A stretch of DNA of 64,000 nt. Origin: Microbacterium testaceum StLB037. GTDB taxonomy: Bacteria > Actinomycetota > Actinomycetes > Actinomycetales > Microbacteriaceae. Position numbers and translations under genes: made by a program. Position 1 is the first letter of the stretch; the number at the start of each line of letters is the position of its first letter. The stretch covers positions 1,984,001-2,048,000 of the forward strand of contig NC_015125.1 in the NCBI RefSeq assembly GCF_000202635.1, given 5' to 3'. The notes under the pieces are model-generated. The model made no database searches. It saw only the letters and a list, made by a program, of their open reading frames with translations, and was not told the origin of the DNA. Of this stretch, positions 62,664 to 64,000 are shown in pieces.

Positions 62664-63992
62664 ATGACTGATCAGCCCCCCGTGCGCTCCACCACGCCCC
62701 GGCAGGCGCGCCCCGCGGGGGCGCCGGCCGACACCGGCATCCGCGAGACCCGTCCGCGGACCGCTCCGGCGCGCCAGGTGCGTCCCGCGACCGAGGGGTG
62801 GCAGCAGGCCAAGGACGAGACCGGTCGACCGCTGCTGCAGTTCGCCAGCCCCAAGCGTGGCAAGCCGCCCGTGCACCTCGCGGACATGACCGCCGCCGAG
62901 CGCGTTGAAAAGGTGAAGGAACTGGGTCTCCCCGGGTTCCGTGCGAAGCAGCTCGAGAAGCACTACTTCACGCACTACACGTCCGACCCGGCCGAGATGA
63001 CCGACCTTCCGGCATCCGGTCGCGAAGAACTCGTCGCGGGGATGCTGCCGCCGCTGCTCACCGAGGTGCGCCGTCTCGAGACCGACCGCGGTGACACGAT
63101 CAAGTTCCTCTGGAAGCTGCACGACGGCGCGCTCGTGGAGTCGGTGCTCATGCGCTACCCCGGCCGCATCACGCTGTGCGTGTCGAGCCAGGCCGGCTGC
63201 GGCATGAACTGCCCGTTCTGCGCGACCGGCCAGGCCGGGCTCACCCGCAACATGTCGGCCGCCGAGATCATCGAGCAGATCGTGCGGGCGAACGCCCTCA
63301 TCGCGGCCGGCGGCCTCGGGGGCAAGACCCTTCGACAGGCTCAGGGACCCGGGCAGGTGCCCGAGCGCGTGAGCAACATCGTCTTCATGGGCATGGGCGA
63401 GCCGCTCGCCAACTACGCCCGTGTCATGCAGGCCGTGCGCGTGATGGTCGACAAGGACCACGGCCTCGGCATGAGCGCCCGCGGCATCACCGTCTCGACC
63501 GTGGGGCTCGTGCCCGCGATCAAGAAGCTCGCCGACGAGGACATCCCGGTCACCTTCGCCCTCTCGCTGCACGCGCCGGACGACGGCCTGCGCGACGAGC
63601 TGATCCCGGTGAACTCCCGCTGGAAGGTCGACGAGGCCCTGGATGCCGCACGCGCCTACTTCGACAAGACCGGGCGCCGCGTATCCATCGAATACGCCCT
63701 GATCAAGGACATGAACGACCACGCCTGGCGCGCCGACCTGCTGGCCGACAAGCTCAACGCGCGCGGTCGCGGTTGGGTGCACGTGAACCCCATCCCGCTG
63801 AACCCGACCCCGGGCTCGATCTGGACGGCATCCGAGGTCCCGGTGCAGAACGAGTTCGTGCGCCGCCTCAACGACGCCGGCATCCCGACGACCCTGCGCG
63901 ACACCCGCGGCAAAGAGATCGACGGCGCGTGCGGCCAGCTCGTCGCGACCGAAGAGGACGAGGTCGCCGCGGCGGCCACCCCCGTCGCCTGA
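62664..63992 (+). CDS. rlmN: 23S rRNA (adenine-2503-C2)-methyltransferase with a REP-like in-frame insert
   Basis: RlmN methylates A2503 of 23S rRNA and A37 of some tRNAs. The 442-residue radical-SAM protein has the cluster motif CGMNCPFC in [50 protein letters not shown] and a late EIDGACGQL with the methyl-carrying Cys. It is about 60 residues longer than average, owing to a basic Pro/Arg-rich N-terminus and an extra loop at residues 221-231 ([11 protein letters not shown]). That loop is encoded by a REP-like unit. The frame stays open. Confidence 0.96.
   Translation: MTDQPPVRSTTPRQARPAGAPADTGIRETRPRTAPARQVRPATEGWQQAKDETGRPLLQFASPKRGKPPVHLADMTAAERVEKVKELGLPGFRAKQLEKHYFTHYTSDPAEMTDLPASGREELVAGMLPPLLTEVRRLETDRGDTIKFLWKLHDGALVESVLMRYPGRITLCVSSQAGCGMNCPFCATGQAGLTRNMSAAEIIEQIVRANALIAAGGLGGKTLRQAQGPGQVPERVSNIVFMGMGEPLANYARVMQAVRVMVDKDHGLGMSARGITVSTVGLVPAIKKLADEDIPVTFALSLHAPDDGLRDELIPVNSRWKVDEALDAARAYFDKTGRRVSIEYALIKDMNDHAWRADLLADKLNARGRGWVHVNPIPLNPTPGSIWTASEVPVQNEFVRRLNDAGIPTTLRDTRGKEIDGACGQLVATEEDEVAAAATPVA
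63326..63350 (+). repeat. REP-like unit inside rlmN
   Basis: GACCCTTCGACAGGCTCAGG plus GACCC matches the forward unit of the clusters at 44950 and 54140 (core CTTCGACAGGCTCAG). It is read in frame as TLRQAQGP. Confidence 0.88.
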
Positions 63993-64000
63993 CGACAGCG

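Overview
The window is about 70% G+C, densely packed and rich in 4-base stop/start overlaps (ATGA, GTGA). Gene content and order (coproporphyrin-type heme genes, F420 genes, YkoEDC transporter, DUF222/HNH, DUF5302, CU044_5270 protein) point to a Gram-positive actinobacterium of the family Microbacteriaceae, most likely Microbacterium. This assignment is inferred from gene content, not from a marker-gene search.

Layout. 1-12.2 kb is a heme block: hemA diverges from hemE-hemY, three small envelope genes and a DUF4239 membrane gene intervene, then hemQ-hemC-hemD-hemB and hemL follow. No ferrochelatase is seen. 12.3-22.7 kb holds F420 genes: cofD, then an intact IS481-type element, an ECF sigma factor with its CU044_5270 partner, cofC, and an fbiC-monooxygenase-fgd operon. 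22.7-30 kb is mixed: TauE/SafE permease, ABC exporter, enoyl-CoA hydratase-like protein, LssY_C, a J-domain/NERD-like protein and DUF5302. 30-40.5 kb holds a TPP-riboswitch-controlled thiM-thiE-thiD/tenA operon, a DUF222/HNH gene, a carboxypeptidase-GntR pair, and a second TPP riboswitch in front of an HMP transporter (YkoE-YkoD-YkoC). 40.6-54.1 kb holds a phosphotransferase, a membrane protein, an SDR/enoyl-CoA hydratase/SDR operon, and a FadR-type regulator divergent from an eight-gene dipeptide-type ABC/esterase/AtuA operon. 54.3-59.7 kb is a beta-glucoside PTS system with LicT and a RAT antiterminator, plus a HAD phosphatase. 59.7-62.6 kb carries a membrane protein and a hipBA pair with visibly lower G+C. 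rlmN closes the window.

Recurring themes. Many genes start with ATG or GTG exactly 6-7 bases after a TANNNT-like -10 box, which suggests leaderless mRNAs. The heptamer GGATGCC/GGCATCC is strikingly frequent and appears in frame with codons the genes otherwise avoid. Convergent gene ends usually carry hairpins or REP-like repeats, and one REP-like unit lies in frame inside rlmN. The most unusual protein is FbiC: its CofH half has lost the radical-SAM CxxxCxxC motif although the rest of the domain is kept. No tRNA, rRNA, CRISPR array or origin was seen.
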